Positions 1 through 8,557 of a DNA stretch of 21,218 nt are shown piece by piece. The stretch is from the IMG/VR virus record IMGVR_UViG_3300042549_005258, positions 1 to 21,218 of that record. One strand, 5' to 3'. The position numbers were made by a program, and so were the translations under genes. The DNA is from a virus. The notes below the pieces were generated by a model. It had not been told where the DNA came from. It ran no database searches and saw nothing but the letters and a program-made list of their open reading frames with translations. The first letter of the stretch is position 1. Every line of letters starts with the position of its first letter.

Positions 1-619
1 GGCTAAGTTCTGATTCATTTTCAGATGCTATAACTATTCCATTTGCCTTATCATAAAATACATTTTCTAAAACTGTCTCGTCTCCCTTGATAACATCTAC
101 GCCATCAACTTTTTCTACTGAAACGATGTTTGCAAATTGATTTGCTGGGGAGTCTACAAGACTCAACTCAACCAAATCATATTCCTTAATAACTCTAATT
201 GTCTTGTCTGCTTTTTCATCATAAGCGTCATCCCATTTATTCATTCTTCCGCCAATTGAAAAACCAGTTAAAGTTCCATCTAAAACTTTTTCCCAAGTAT
301 CTTGTGCACCCTTTGAAACATATGCGGATACAAAAACACCCTTATAAAACTTCTTTGTTTCTGGATCGAAATACTTATCTTCTTTAAAGTCTACCATCTT
401 GCCTACTGCTACTGGCTGATGCATTTCTCTAATGTTCCCACGGAATTTTGCAAAGGCTGTCATAGACGCTTCTGCTGTTACAATGTCATCCTGCTTGTCA
501 ACATTATCAAGGGATGCAAAACCAGAAACGATTCTACGCTCTTTATCTACCTTAGTTAAAGGCATAGATAGGCGAAGATTATCACCATCTGAATTCCAAT
601 GCGCTTTTGATATAATCAT
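1..619 (-). CDS. XkdF-like prohead serine protease, N-terminal part (runs off left edge)
   Basis: I translated this from the minus strand: ATG at 617-619, then 206 codons open to the window edge. The protein matches the XkdF-type (S78-related) prohead protease pattern: VSGFASLDNVDKQDDIV (residues 31-47), a histidine in REMHQP (H67), a GFSIGG box (S121, preceded by DTWEKVLDGTLT) and LVELSLVDSPAN (149-160). H67 and S121 are the likely catalytic pair. Such proteases cleave scaffold and capsid precursors during head maturation. It follows the portal gene after a 38-base gap, the usual portal-protease order, so scaffold and major capsid genes are expected beyond position 1. There is no Shine-Dalgarno sequence near the ATG. 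A perfect TATAAT sits 9 bases before it, suggesting a leaderless transcript. The C-terminus is not in the window. Confidence 0.85.
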   Translation of the reverse strand, partial: MIISKAHWNSDGDNLRLSMPLTKVDKERRIVSGFASLDNVDKQDDIVTAEASMTAFAKFRGNIREMHQPVAVGKMVDFKEDKYFDPETKKFYKGVFVSAYVSKGAQDTWEKVLDGTLTGFSIGGRMNKWDDAYDEKADKTIRVIKEYDLVELSLVDSPANQFANIVSVEKVDGVDVIKGDETVLENVFYDKANGIVIASENESELS

Positions 620-628
620 GGTTATTCT

Positions 629-658
629 ATTATATACCCTTTTTTATTGAAGTATCAC
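629..658 (-). promoter_or_regulatory. Putative promoter for leaderless prohead protease mRNA
   Basis: On the minus strand a consensus TATAAT (634-629) lies 9 bases before the ATG at 619. A GTGATA (658-653), 4 of 6 matches to TTGACA, lies 18 bases further upstream and overlaps the portal stop codon. The expected start of transcription is at or next to the ATG. The gap has no Shine-Dalgarno sequence at a usable distance. Confidence 0.5.
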
Positions 659-2265
659 TATTTGGACATATCGGACACATCATCAGACTTACGACCTTCG
701 CCCTTTGGATTTCTTCCACTTACTGTGGCTGGTCCATCAGACTGATTGTTAGTTCTTTCTGTATCCCTTTGTCTATTTGCATTATCATTTGCTGTGTCTT
801 GAGGCTTTGGATCAAATGGCTCGTTACCGCCTTCAATCTGAGGCAGACCAAGAAGTTCTCTTCCTTCATTAGGAAGCATAACCTGTGTTTTAACAAGTCT
901 TTCAATGATCTGTGACTGAGCAATTTCATCTGTTAAAGTAAGTTCGTTAAACTTAAACTCTAAGATATCTGTTTTTTCTCTTACAATCTTATTGATCATT
1001 TTTTCAAGATTTCTTTGTGCTGGTCTAGCAACTTGTTCTTTAAATGTGCGGTCTTGAGAAAGCGCTGCTGCAATTGCTGCAGAATCAGATCCGCCAATCT
1101 TAGAAAGAGGAACCTGATGTGCAACAAGAATATCATCCCTGTTTTGTTTGCGGTACTCCTTAAAGGATGCCTCTTGAATTCCATTTTCTACAGGATCCAT
1201 TTTAAACTCTACCTTGTTGGTGTCAGAATCTCCTGGGAGTGGGATGTACAGGGTTCTATGATTTTGCCCTTTAAGACCAGTCTGCAAGAATCTAAACATC
1301 TTGTCTTCTGCTTCAGCAGATAATTTAGCACCCTTTAAAGTTACAACATATCTTGGTGTTGCTTTGTTTTGGAAGTAGTCAATGTTATATTGTGATGCAA
1401 GTTGATCTCCGTGAAGTGATCCAATTGCAGACATAATATCTGGAACACCATAAAATGTATTCAGTGGTGAGTATTCTTTAAAGTGAATAATTTCATTTGG
1501 TCTTGCATCTGTTCCAAGAGGGTTTGCATTTGTTGCTCCAAAGTTACGGAAGTAAACTACCTTGTTTGCAATAACCTGAACAAAGCCATCACGAAGACGA
1601 CGAACACGCATTGTCGTAGATGGAATATGACCAACATATCCAATGTCTCCACGTACTGTTCTTCCTACTTCAAGATATCCATTTCCTGTTGCTTGTAGAT
1701 CAGTAAAAACTTTTTCCATAGTTGTAGTAAAAGAGTCTTCTGTGTTTAGAGATTCTAGCCAATCGCTCAACTCAATCTTGGCTCTTTCAATTCTTCTACG
1801 TGCATTTTCTGCTGTCTTTGGTTCGGATGCTTCTAATTTAAGCATTGTTCTTTTAGAAACTTTAAACTCATATCCAAGACCAACAATGTTTTCTACCTTG
1901 GCATCAATTGCTGCATGGTTTGCAAATGAAGTATCATAGAAACTTGCAAGTTCGTAAAGATTCCATGGTGGAGTAATTACATCGAATAGTCCGTAAGCAT
2001 TTCTAAATACTGTTCCTGAGTTAATTTCTTTAGACTTTGCTCCGTCACGACCAATGCTTTCTGCTCGTGAACTTTCTATGTATGCTGGTGTTGCTTCTCC
2101 TTTTAGTACACGAGTTGTTCTTCTTTTAAAGTTGCTGTCAAGTCCCTGCAAATCTTTGATAACATCCCAAGACTGATTGAAGGGGTCTTGCTTTGTAAAT
2201 GTATCGTCTTCTGGAAGTGGGCTATCTGTTTTTGCTCTAATAAAAAATTCTTTGTCTTCAGACAT
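658..2265 (-). CDS. Phage portal protein, PBSX/HK97-like family
   Basis: This 535-residue protein should form the dodecameric ring at the portal vertex, through which DNA is packaged and to which the neck attaches. It shows the family core: NHAAIDAKVENIVGLGYEF (about 116-134), a GNGYLEV segment (194-200), HFKEYSPLNTFYGVPDI (261-277) followed by a conserved helix and ATPRYVVTLKG (302-312). The last ~50 residues are polar and low-complexity (Asn, Asp, Lys rich), probably disordered. The ATG overlaps the stop of the 134-aa gene upstream in a TAATG junction, implying translational coupling. The prohead protease follows immediately. The length is normal for PBSX-type portals. No terminase gene lies directly upstream, which is unusual. 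The family call is firm from sequence pattern, but the exact Pfam family was not computed. Confidence 0.9.
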   Translation of the reverse strand: MSEDKEFFIRAKTDSPLPEDDTFTKQDPFNQSWDVIKDLQGLDSNFKRRTTRVLKGEATPAYIESSRAESIGRDGAKSKEINSGTVFRNAYGLFDVITPPWNLYELASFYDTSFANHAAIDAKVENIVGLGYEFKVSKRTMLKLEASEPKTAENARRRIERAKIELSDWLESLNTEDSFTTTMEKVFTDLQATGNGYLEVGRTVRGDIGYVGHIPSTTMRVRRLRDGFVQVIANKVVYFRNFGATNANPLGTDARPNEIIHFKEYSPLNTFYGVPDIMSAIGSLHGDQLASQYNIDYFQNKATPRYVVTLKGAKLSAEAEDKMFRFLQTGLKGQNHRTLYIPLPGDSDTNKVEFKMDPVENGIQEASFKEYRKQNRDDILVAHQVPLSKIGGSDSAAIAAALSQDRTFKEQVARPAQRNLEKMINKIVREKTDILEFKFNELTLTDEIAQSQIIERLVKTQVMLPNEGRELLGLPQIEGGNEPFDPKPQDTANDNANRQRDTERTNNQSDGPATVSGRNPKGEGRKSDDVSDMSK

Positions 2266-2669
2266 TAGTCATCACTTCCATATTTTGCAATTGTATCTTT
2301 TGCTGCCTGAACTGCTCCAAGGTCATTCATTGATGGAATGAGTCCTTCGGATAGTCTTTGCTTTTGCTCAGAGTACTCTTCTTCTGAAATTCTTGTAAGT
2401 CCTGGAACGAATACACAAGTTCCGTCTCCTTCATCCCCGTAATATTTTGCCGCTTCTTTAAGTTTAGATATCTGAAAGATGTCGCCCTTCATTGATTCAA
2501 TGTTCAGAACAGAACCATTTCCATCTGTAAACCATTTACCATTGGCTTTTTTGTAAACATATAGACCCCATTCATAATGTTTTTCAATAATTTTTGCACG
2601 GGATTCTCCCACTTGCCCTTTCATTTTGGGCAATTGCTTCTTCTTTTTACGCGGATCTTGAGGATTCAT
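2265..2669 (-). CDS. Hypothetical protein upstream of portal
   Basis: This is a 134-residue protein I do not recognise. The N-terminus is very basic (DPRKKKKQLPK, residues 4-14). The middle contains aromatic-rich HYEWGLYVYKKANGKWFTDGNG (about 32-53), which looks like a small beta-sheet unit. The rest is acidic and helical (SEEEYSEQKQRL and AAKDTIAKYG). There is no signal peptide or membrane segment. It is coupled to the portal gene by a TAATG overlap and lies 18 bases after the LamG-like gene, so a role in the virion or in head assembly is a guess from position only. No Shine-Dalgarno precedes the ATG at 2669; an extended -10 (TGTGGTATACT) ends 7 bases before it. Coding status is supported by length, tight junctions and sensible composition. 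Confidence 0.75.
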   Translation of the reverse strand: MNPQDPRKKKKQLPKMKGQVGESRAKIIEKHYEWGLYVYKKANGKWFTDGNGSVLNIESMKGDIFQISKLKEAAKYYGDEGDGTCVFVPGLTRISEEEYSEQKQRLSEGLIPSMNDLGAVQAAKDTIAKYGSDD

Positions 2670-2676
2670 ATCAACA

Positions 2677-2687
2677 AGTATACCACA
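2677..2687 (-). promoter_or_regulatory. Putative extended -10 promoter (TGTGGTATACT) before the 134-aa gene
   Basis: On the minus strand TATACT (2682-2677) is preceded by TGTGG, which includes the TGn of an extended -10. It lies 7 bases before the ATG at 2669 and overlaps the region of the LamG-like gene's stop codon (2690-2688). There is no Shine-Dalgarno sequence, so a leaderless message for this gene and the portal is likely. No -35 hexamer is visible. The same TGTGGTA string occurs at 6424-6430 and 17053-17059. Confidence 0.5.
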
Positions 2688-5600
2688 TTAGACGGCACTA
2701 GAGGTTATTTGTTTCGAAGTAATACCTTTATACACGGTATACTCGTATCCATTAACCGTAAATACCTTATCAGTATCAATAATAATCTTGTTGGTTCCTG
2801 TGTAACTCTTATAGATTGTTGAGGGATCTACTCCATAATAACTTGTTGAAGATAAGATCAAAACCCCACGCCAAACAAAAGAAGATGTCTTCCAGTCATC
2901 CCACTCAAGGGTAAGTGGCAGAGAGTATTTAACTCCAAACCAAGGGCGCACATCAACCTTTTGAACCTCTTGCAGGTTTGTTGACTGATAGTAAGAAATT
3001 GTATTAAATGTTATCGGTCCATTTAGATTAATAGATCCAACTCTAGAATCAAAGTTTAATAGGTTTGGGAATGATATGCCCAAAAATCCCCACTCTTTTA
3101 TAGTTATAACTGGTTCTTTAACAAGTTTTCCATTCCAATAAAACCCTATATTGTCTTCTAATCTTCCAGTTCTTACATTTATAGCATAAACCTTGGCTCT
3201 TTCTCCAGTTGGGTGAATCGCTACCATGTAAAATTTTATATGGGTATCTTTTGACTGAATCTCAAATATTTCTGTTGGAGCATAAGGGAATGCATCCTGA
3301 TCATATCTTAATGCTATTTGCATGGCCATAACTTTATAGTTACTAGACATTTCTTTATTGATTGGAATAGATAAACCACGATTAATTATTGGATCAAATG
3401 TACCCTTTAACTCTATTCCAGTATATCTTGTTAGGTATAGGTATGGAGAACTGCCCTTGTAAATTGAAAAAGGATTTCTTTCTTTATAGTCATAGTAGAA
3501 TCCAGATTTTTTGTATGGATAGATTTCGTTTCCAAATCTTGTTCCAATTGGATTTGGAGATGTTGAGTTAAATGCTTGAGAAGCATACTCAAGGTTTCTA
3601 ACTTTAACCTTATTGTTTATGATGCCCTTTACATTAAAATCTAAATGCGTTACAAGTGCAAGATCCAAAACTCTAACATCTTTTGGTGGATAGATTATCA
3701 TATTGTTTATAACTTCATATTTTGTAATCATCCAGTTATCTCCTGGAACAACAATTGAATCATTAGATGGCTTTTCTATATTAAAAAAGTTTGACTCTAA
3801 AAGGTTTGCACCATTTTTAATATACTGAAATGTGACATAAGACTTAACCAATGAACCTGAAGTGTCATACTTATAGTTTTTAGACGCTCTATTTTTTAAA
3901 TCATCATAATTTAAGTAACCTGTAAATAATTGATTATCTAAAGACTCATAGGTTCTTTGTATTGGAACATTGTACTCATCTGATAATTCTGCATATGTCC
4001 ACTCATCTGTCTGTTCTTCTTCAACAAAATTTGAAGGTGCTGGATAGTTAATGTTAAATTGAATTAGATCAAGATCATAGTATGAGTTATTCTTTTTATC
4101 TTTTACAAACTGAGAAAAATATGTCAGAGGAATGTAGTCTTCCCAGTATCCTTGTATGTCAATATCCAATGTATAGTTGTCGAAGTAAGAAGATGGGGAT
4201 AGTGTGTAACTTGCGGTATGATCCTGAAAGTTATTTATAGGATATGAGTCCACTGCTCCTGAATCAATTAACTGATCCCACTCTGCATTATTATTGCCAA
4301 AATAATCATCTGTAGAACTGTATTCTACATCTACTGTGTTTGAGTATAATTGAAAAACATTTTCATCATTTACAGGAATTCCTCGCTCATTAAACAAGTA
4401 CTCGATTTTTTTATGGTTCCTTGCGGTGCAAAATCCAACCTTGTATATTTTGCCAGTAAAGGTTTGTGTTAAGTTTGACTTTCCACCTATATAAAATTTT
4501 AATGTGTTTATGTTTCCAAAGAAAGAAGCAACTCTGCCCCCAAAATATTTAGATGCTTTATCTATATCTATTCCAGCAGCAAACATTTCTTCTAGTGCTA
4601 TTCCAGTAAAAGGATCTACGCCTGACCAAGAAAACTTTGCAAGAATTTCTTCTGTATTTCCATAATTTAATTTATAGAATATGTCTTTGTTTTGTGTAGA
4701 TATTTCAAAGTAATCAGATGAGTTTTCTGATTCTACTCTAAACAAAATCTGTGTTTGAGTTGGTTCTTCTAAAAACTTAAAAGAGCCATAGAAAGATCTA
4801 ACTCTTTCATTTAAAAAATTTAAATTATCAAAATACATATATCCGCTTGTAACGGAGTCAAAAGAAAAGAATTTATCTGATTCATCCTGGATCTCTCCAA
4901 GGTCAGAATATAACTGATCAAGGTTTGAAGACCCTAAAACTATTTCTGGAAGTTTGTAGTCTGGGGTACACAAAAGATTATTTTCAACACTTAAGTTATC
5001 AACAATTGCCTGGTCCCATTTTCCTATATTTGGGTATGAGTAATTATTTGTATAGTCTGCAAAGGGATAGTCTATGTATATTGATGAACCACTATATGCT
5101 TGATTAATCCCCTCTGGAAATTCAACCCCTTGGCCATAAACAAACCTTTTTTTAGCAAGAATAATTGGAACAACATATGTGTATATAGCAACACAATCAA
5201 TTTCTATAGGAGAAACATCTTCGTATGCATAAAATCCAATCCAGTCCTGCTCCTTGTCATTTAAAATACTTACAGGAAATACTAACTCTGAAGTTAGGTA
5301 GTTCAAAGAAATTACTTCTTCTCCGTTTATAAGAAGAGATGCATTGTTTTCAGAAAGTCTTATGTGTATAAGCATTGGCCTTGTCCATTCGCCAATATAA
5401 TAAGATCCAGAATTATTTCCAACTTTTAAAATAATAAATGGTCCTTCAACATACAGTCCGTCTGTAGAAGAAATTGGACCAAGAATTCTTTTCTTTGTAA
5501 CCGAGTCTGAATTAATTCTCATCCACGCTTCTAAGGTGTATTCTTTATACTGACCAGCCTCAGATAAAAATCCAAGACCTGGGATAATAACAGATGGCAT

Positions 5601-6410
5601 ATCTGTATTTGGCAAAAGTTTTGTTAAATTTGATGCGCCGTATACAAGTGGAATTCCTGTGTTCTTTGCCATAAGGCTATTATCTTTAACCAAATAGTAG
5701 CCTTTGTTTTCTTCAAGACCATAGGCATCTGCTGGAATTGCAAAAGATGGAGGTAAATCAATAGTTGAAGGAAGTGAAATCTTTTGAACACCAAGTGAAG
5801 ATGAGTTAAACTCTTCAGACCATTGTCCAACAGTAATTCCATTTACCAAAAACTCATAGTCTTCTTCGTTAAGCGCTCCACCAAGATAGTTAATTTTTAT
5901 AACAACTCTAAACTCTGTATTGTCTTGTGGAATATCAAATGTCTCTGATATAAAAAACCATCTGTCTTGAATTGATGTTGTGTAAGACTTTAGTCTTTCT
6001 ATTTTACTTCCAGAAGTGGTGTCAAAATACTCGTAGCCAATTTCAAAACTAGAGGCATAAGCACTTAAAGAATTAAAAAATGCCCCTACAGAAAATGTTG
6101 ATAGGTTTTGGTTTAGGGTTGAAAAGTTAGCGATGTCATTGCTTATGCAAGTTATCTGACTAAAGGCATTATTTGTCAAAGCACCAGTTATTTTTGTGGT
6201 CTTGCTTTCTGGAAATGGTTCATCAGTGATGTCTGTAACAGTAACTGCAGAAAGACCAAGAGATTCTCCTGAAGCATCTTTCCAATTAGAAACATCCCTG
6301 CCAGCCTCATCTATCAAACTTATATAGTCAGCCTTGTCATCCAAAGCCCACAAAGCGATTGGATGTTCTGCATATATTTTTTCCGCATAGAGGTTTGATG
6401 GGTTAGACAT
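2688..6410 (-). CDS. Giant LamG/ConA-like virion structural protein
   Basis: This 1240-residue protein is rich in beta-forming, aromatic and Asn/Ser residues. It opens with YAEKIYAEHPIALWALDD (8-25), a start common in phage proteins with laminin-G/concanavalin-like domains. A first sandwich-like region spans about 60-220. A clearer LamG-type domain lies around 285-370 (EYTLEAWMRIN at 290-300, LLINGEEV at 359-366), and another around 510-690. The remainder is more repeated beta structure with no enzymatic motif. In tailed phages such proteins are tail or baseplate components, often carbohydrate-binding adhesins, so receptor or glycan binding is the likely role. It starts 25 bases after the reductase stop. 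No Shine-Dalgarno precedes the ATG, but TGTGGTAAAAT ends 9 bases before it. The exact number of LamG domains is uncertain. Confidence 0.75.
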   Translation of the reverse strand: MSNPSNLYAEKIYAEHPIALWALDDKADYISLIDEAGRDVSNWKDASGESLGLSAVTVTDITDEPFPESKTTKITGALTNNAFSQITCISNDIANFSTLNQNLSTFSVGAFFNSLSAYASSFEIGYEYFDTTSGSKIERLKSYTTSIQDRWFFISETFDIPQDNTEFRVVIKINYLGGALNEEDYEFLVNGITVGQWSEEFNSSSLGVQKISLPSTIDLPPSFAIPADAYGLEENKGYYLVKDNSLMAKNTGIPLVYGASNLTKLLPNTDMPSVIIPGLGFLSEAGQYKEYTLEAWMRINSDSVTKKRILGPISSTDGLYVEGPFIILKVGNNSGSYYIGEWTRPMLIHIRLSENNASLLINGEEVISLNYLTSELVFPVSILNDKEQDWIGFYAYEDVSPIEIDCVAIYTYVVPIILAKKRFVYGQGVEFPEGINQAYSGSSIYIDYPFADYTNNYSYPNIGKWDQAIVDNLSVENNLLCTPDYKLPEIVLGSSNLDQLYSDLGEIQDESDKFFSFDSVTSGYMYFDNLNFLNERVRSFYGSFKFLEEPTQTQILFRVESENSSDYFEISTQNKDIFYKLNYGNTEEILAKFSWSGVDPFTGIALEEMFAAGIDIDKASKYFGGRVASFFGNINTLKFYIGGKSNLTQTFTGKIYKVGFCTARNHKKIEYLFNERGIPVNDENVFQLYSNTVDVEYSSTDDYFGNNNAEWDQLIDSGAVDSYPINNFQDHTASYTLSPSSYFDNYTLDIDIQGYWEDYIPLTYFSQFVKDKKNNSYYDLDLIQFNINYPAPSNFVEEEQTDEWTYAELSDEYNVPIQRTYESLDNQLFTGYLNYDDLKNRASKNYKYDTSGSLVKSYVTFQYIKNGANLLESNFFNIEKPSNDSIVVPGDNWMITKYEVINNMIIYPPKDVRVLDLALVTHLDFNVKGIINNKVKVRNLEYASQAFNSTSPNPIGTRFGNEIYPYKKSGFYYDYKERNPFSIYKGSSPYLYLTRYTGIELKGTFDPIINRGLSIPINKEMSSNYKVMAMQIALRYDQDAFPYAPTEIFEIQSKDTHIKFYMVAIHPTGERAKVYAINVRTGRLEDNIGFYWNGKLVKEPVITIKEWGFLGISFPNLLNFDSRVGSINLNGPITFNTISYYQSTNLQEVQKVDVRPWFGVKYSLPLTLEWDDWKTSSFVWRGVLILSSTSYYGVDPSTIYKSYTGTNKIIIDTDKVFTVNGYEYTVYKGITSKQITSSAV

Positions 6411-6419
6411 TATAAGTCT

Positions 6420-6430
6420 ATTTTACCACA
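6420..6430 (-). promoter_or_regulatory. Putative extended -10 promoter (TGTGGTAAAAT) for the LamG-like gene
   Basis: On the minus strand TAAAAT (6425-6420) with upstream TGTGG (6430-6426) sits in the 25-base gap between the reductase stop (6436) and the ATG at 6410. The spacing to the ATG is 9 bases, the same as at the protease gene. The gap has no Shine-Dalgarno sequence. This suggests leaderless transcription of the virion gene block separately from the reductase. Confidence 0.5.
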
Positions 6431-6435
6431 GAAGG

Positions 6436-8469
6436 CTACTTGTTTATTTTAATTTCACAGTAGTCTGTTGTACAGTACATCTCTCCTTGAGCCTCAAGAT
6501 TTTCTGCTCCATCATAAATAGCACCAAAATCAATGTGCTTTAGTTTGCCAATATATGACTCATACTCTTCTTCAGTAATCTGAGTGTATGGCTGCTGAGG
6601 GTAGACAGTGTTTCCCATTGGAAGGAATGAAACTGCCTTTAGTTGTCCCTCGTACATGTGAAGTGCTGGAACAACATGCTTTGACTCTGTTTCTTTGTCA
6701 AATGAAAGTGTTACAGAAACTCCATTATCAGACCAGTACTTCTGAGCAGTTGCAGCAAGTGCAATCTTTTCAAATAGGGTTACATCCTTTTCAGATCTTG
6801 GATGACCTGACTTAATTGGGAAATAAACTACTGATGTGTTTGCTGACACTACGTCATCTTCAATTGTGTACCCCGCTGCTTTAAACAAATGGATCATTGG
6901 ATCTGTAGTTCCAAATCGAACTGCACGAAGGAAGAAGTTTCCTCCAGGTCCCCAGTGAACTCCAGGAGTTGCACCAGAAAGAATTGAAACTGATCCTGAT
7001 GGCTTGACTGTTGTTACACGAATTGATTCACGAACACATAGCCATTCTGAATATTGGTGGTCATAGTGACGAATTTTGTTGTAGCCTTCATCCATCCATT
7101 CACGAACAATTGGCAAACCTTTTTGATCTGCAAATGATGCAATACCAGTAAGAGATGTACCAATACGACGATTGCGTTGCATAATACCGTTTGTTTGTGG
7201 CCAGTGTGTTGGAACAAGTGTTACAGTCTTTCCATATAAGTATGCAAACTTCAGGGTACGCAGGAAGTCTTCCTTAGATTCGTGACGATTTAAGTGCACT
7301 TCTACAAGTGTACATAATTCATATGATTCCAATGGCTGCTCCGCACAAGGGTTAAAGCCCATCACACGATAATCTTTCCCATCTGGCGCATCCTTTAGTC
7401 TGCCATAATTACGAGCAACATCAAGCCAGATAAAACCTGGTTCTCCATTTTCTGTAATTAAATCTACATAGTCTTCATACTTTGTTCCTACTTCTGCTGA
7501 AATAGAATTGTTAGACATCCAAGCCCAACCTGGATTTTCTGGATCAAATGAGTTGCGCTCTGGGAATAGTTCTGAGTTCTTTAGATTCATAAATGTTTCA
7601 TCCCCTGCATTACCTAAAGCAAGAGTTGCTGATCTACGAACATTGCCTGATACAACGCAAGTACCAATAAGGTTTACAAGGTCTACGATGGCACGAGAAT
7701 CTAGTGTTTCTCCGCCTCTGGAGCCGATTACACGGTCTATCTGGTCGTGTAACTTGATAAGAGGTGCAGGTCCTGATGCAACGCCTCCAAAGCCCTTAAT
7801 GGGGGCTCCAAGAGGTCTAATCAAATCATAGTTAAACTTCTGGATACTCTGGTTTGCTCTAAGGTATGAGTTGATAAGAAGTCTGACTGACTCTACCCAG
7901 CCTTCACGAGTGTCTGGAATTTCAAACACCTGTTCTGGTTCTGTTGGGGCATAGATTGAGAAATTCTTATCCTGTCCTACTGTATCAAACCCTACACCAA
8001 TACCAAGCATCAGTGCATCCATAACCCAAGCAAACAAGGCTCCTGGATCATTCTTATCAAGGTCTTTTGTAGATACCATTGCACAGTTTTGTAGTGCTGC
8101 TGAGTTCTTCTTTTCCATAGTCATAGGGGTTCCGAATGCCCACATACCGCGACCTGGTGGGGTCCACTTTAATTCAAACATTCTTTGAAATGCTTCTTGT
8201 GCAGACTTCTGAGCCTTGTAGTCATTCCAAGGTAAACGGTTTTCTTTAGCGTGATTCTTTTGTACTGAATACATGCCCTCAATTACACGACGACAAACTT
8301 CGTGCCATCTTTCCTTAGTTCCATCTTCTTTCATACGAGAATAAGTACGAATAAAAGTAATTTCTCCAAGTGAATTTTCTGCTGCATCCTTAAAACCAAA
8401 CGGGCTTTCTTGGCTTTTATACTTTTCTACAAAGTCCTCTGGAAGTTTAAAACTAAAAAAATCTGACAT
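6436..8469 (-). CDS. nrdJ: Adenosylcobalamin-dependent (class II) ribonucleoside-triphosphate reductase, monomeric
   Basis: This enzyme reduces ribonucleotides to deoxyribonucleotides with a coenzyme B12-generated thiyl radical, supplying dNTPs for phage replication. The 677 residues match the monomeric Lactobacillus leichmannii-type enzyme. The N-terminus has SPFGF...FIRTYSRMKEDG. C129 (ALQNCAMVST) and C386 form the redox pair. NPCAEQ gives N373, the radical C375 and E377. The C-terminal CTTDYC (C666, C671) is the disulfide-exchange pair. The C375-C386 spacing of 11 equals that of the L. leichmannii enzyme (C408-C419). All key residues are present, so it should be active. It has a good Shine-Dalgarno sequence (AAAGGA, 8 bases before the ATG) and a plausible promoter in the 88-base gap upstream. 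The host must supply cobalamin. It sits between the oxygenase run and the virion genes. Confidence 0.95.
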   Translation of the reverse strand: MSDFFSFKLPEDFVEKYKSQESPFGFKDAAENSLGEITFIRTYSRMKEDGTKERWHEVCRRVIEGMYSVQKNHAKENRLPWNDYKAQKSAQEAFQRMFELKWTPPGRGMWAFGTPMTMEKKNSAALQNCAMVSTKDLDKNDPGALFAWVMDALMLGIGVGFDTVGQDKNFSIYAPTEPEQVFEIPDTREGWVESVRLLINSYLRANQSIQKFNYDLIRPLGAPIKGFGGVASGPAPLIKLHDQIDRVIGSRGGETLDSRAIVDLVNLIGTCVVSGNVRRSATLALGNAGDETFMNLKNSELFPERNSFDPENPGWAWMSNNSISAEVGTKYEDYVDLITENGEPGFIWLDVARNYGRLKDAPDGKDYRVMGFNPCAEQPLESYELCTLVEVHLNRHESKEDFLRTLKFAYLYGKTVTLVPTHWPQTNGIMQRNRRIGTSLTGIASFADQKGLPIVREWMDEGYNKIRHYDHQYSEWLCVRESIRVTTVKPSGSVSILSGATPGVHWGPGGNFFLRAVRFGTTDPMIHLFKAAGYTIEDDVVSANTSVVYFPIKSGHPRSEKDVTLFEKIALAATAQKYWSDNGVSVTLSFDKETESKHVVPALHMYEGQLKAVSFLPMGNTVYPQQPYTQITEEEYESYIGKLKHIDFGAIYDGAENLEAQGEMYCTTDYCEIKINK

Positions 8470-8502
8470 GTGTATCGTCCTTTCAAAAACGGAATAGTCT
8501 TA

Positions 8503-8530
8503 AGTATAGCAGAGTTTTTAAAAAAGTAAA
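8503..8530 (-). promoter_or_regulatory. Putative promoter of the ribonucleotide reductase gene
   Basis: On the minus strand TATACT (8508-8503) is preceded by TTTACT (8530-8525, 4 of 6 matches to TTGACA) with a 16-base spacer. The ATG at 8469 follows after about 33 bases that include the AAAGGA ribosome-binding site. The 88-base gap between the methyltransferase stop (8558) and the reductase is the largest in the window, which also favours an independent promoter here. Confidence 0.45.
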
Positions 8531-8535
8531 ACTCT
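8511..8535. repeat. AT-rich inverted repeat in the reductase leader
   Basis: AGAGTTTT (8511-8518) and AAAACTCT (8528-8535) form a perfect 8-bp stem around a 9-base loop. It overlaps the putative -35 and spacer of the reductase promoter. On the minus strand it is not followed by a T-run, so it does not look like a classical terminator. An operator or weak transcript-end hairpin after the methyltransferase gene are the options. Confidence 0.4.
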
Positions 8536-8557
8536 CCCCTAAAGTTATAGTTTATAG

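Noticed and set aside
8511-8535. Rho-independent terminator after the methyltransferase gene
   Set aside because: The stem is almost entirely A/T, the poly-T is in the loop rather than after the stem, and it overlaps the likely reductase promoter.
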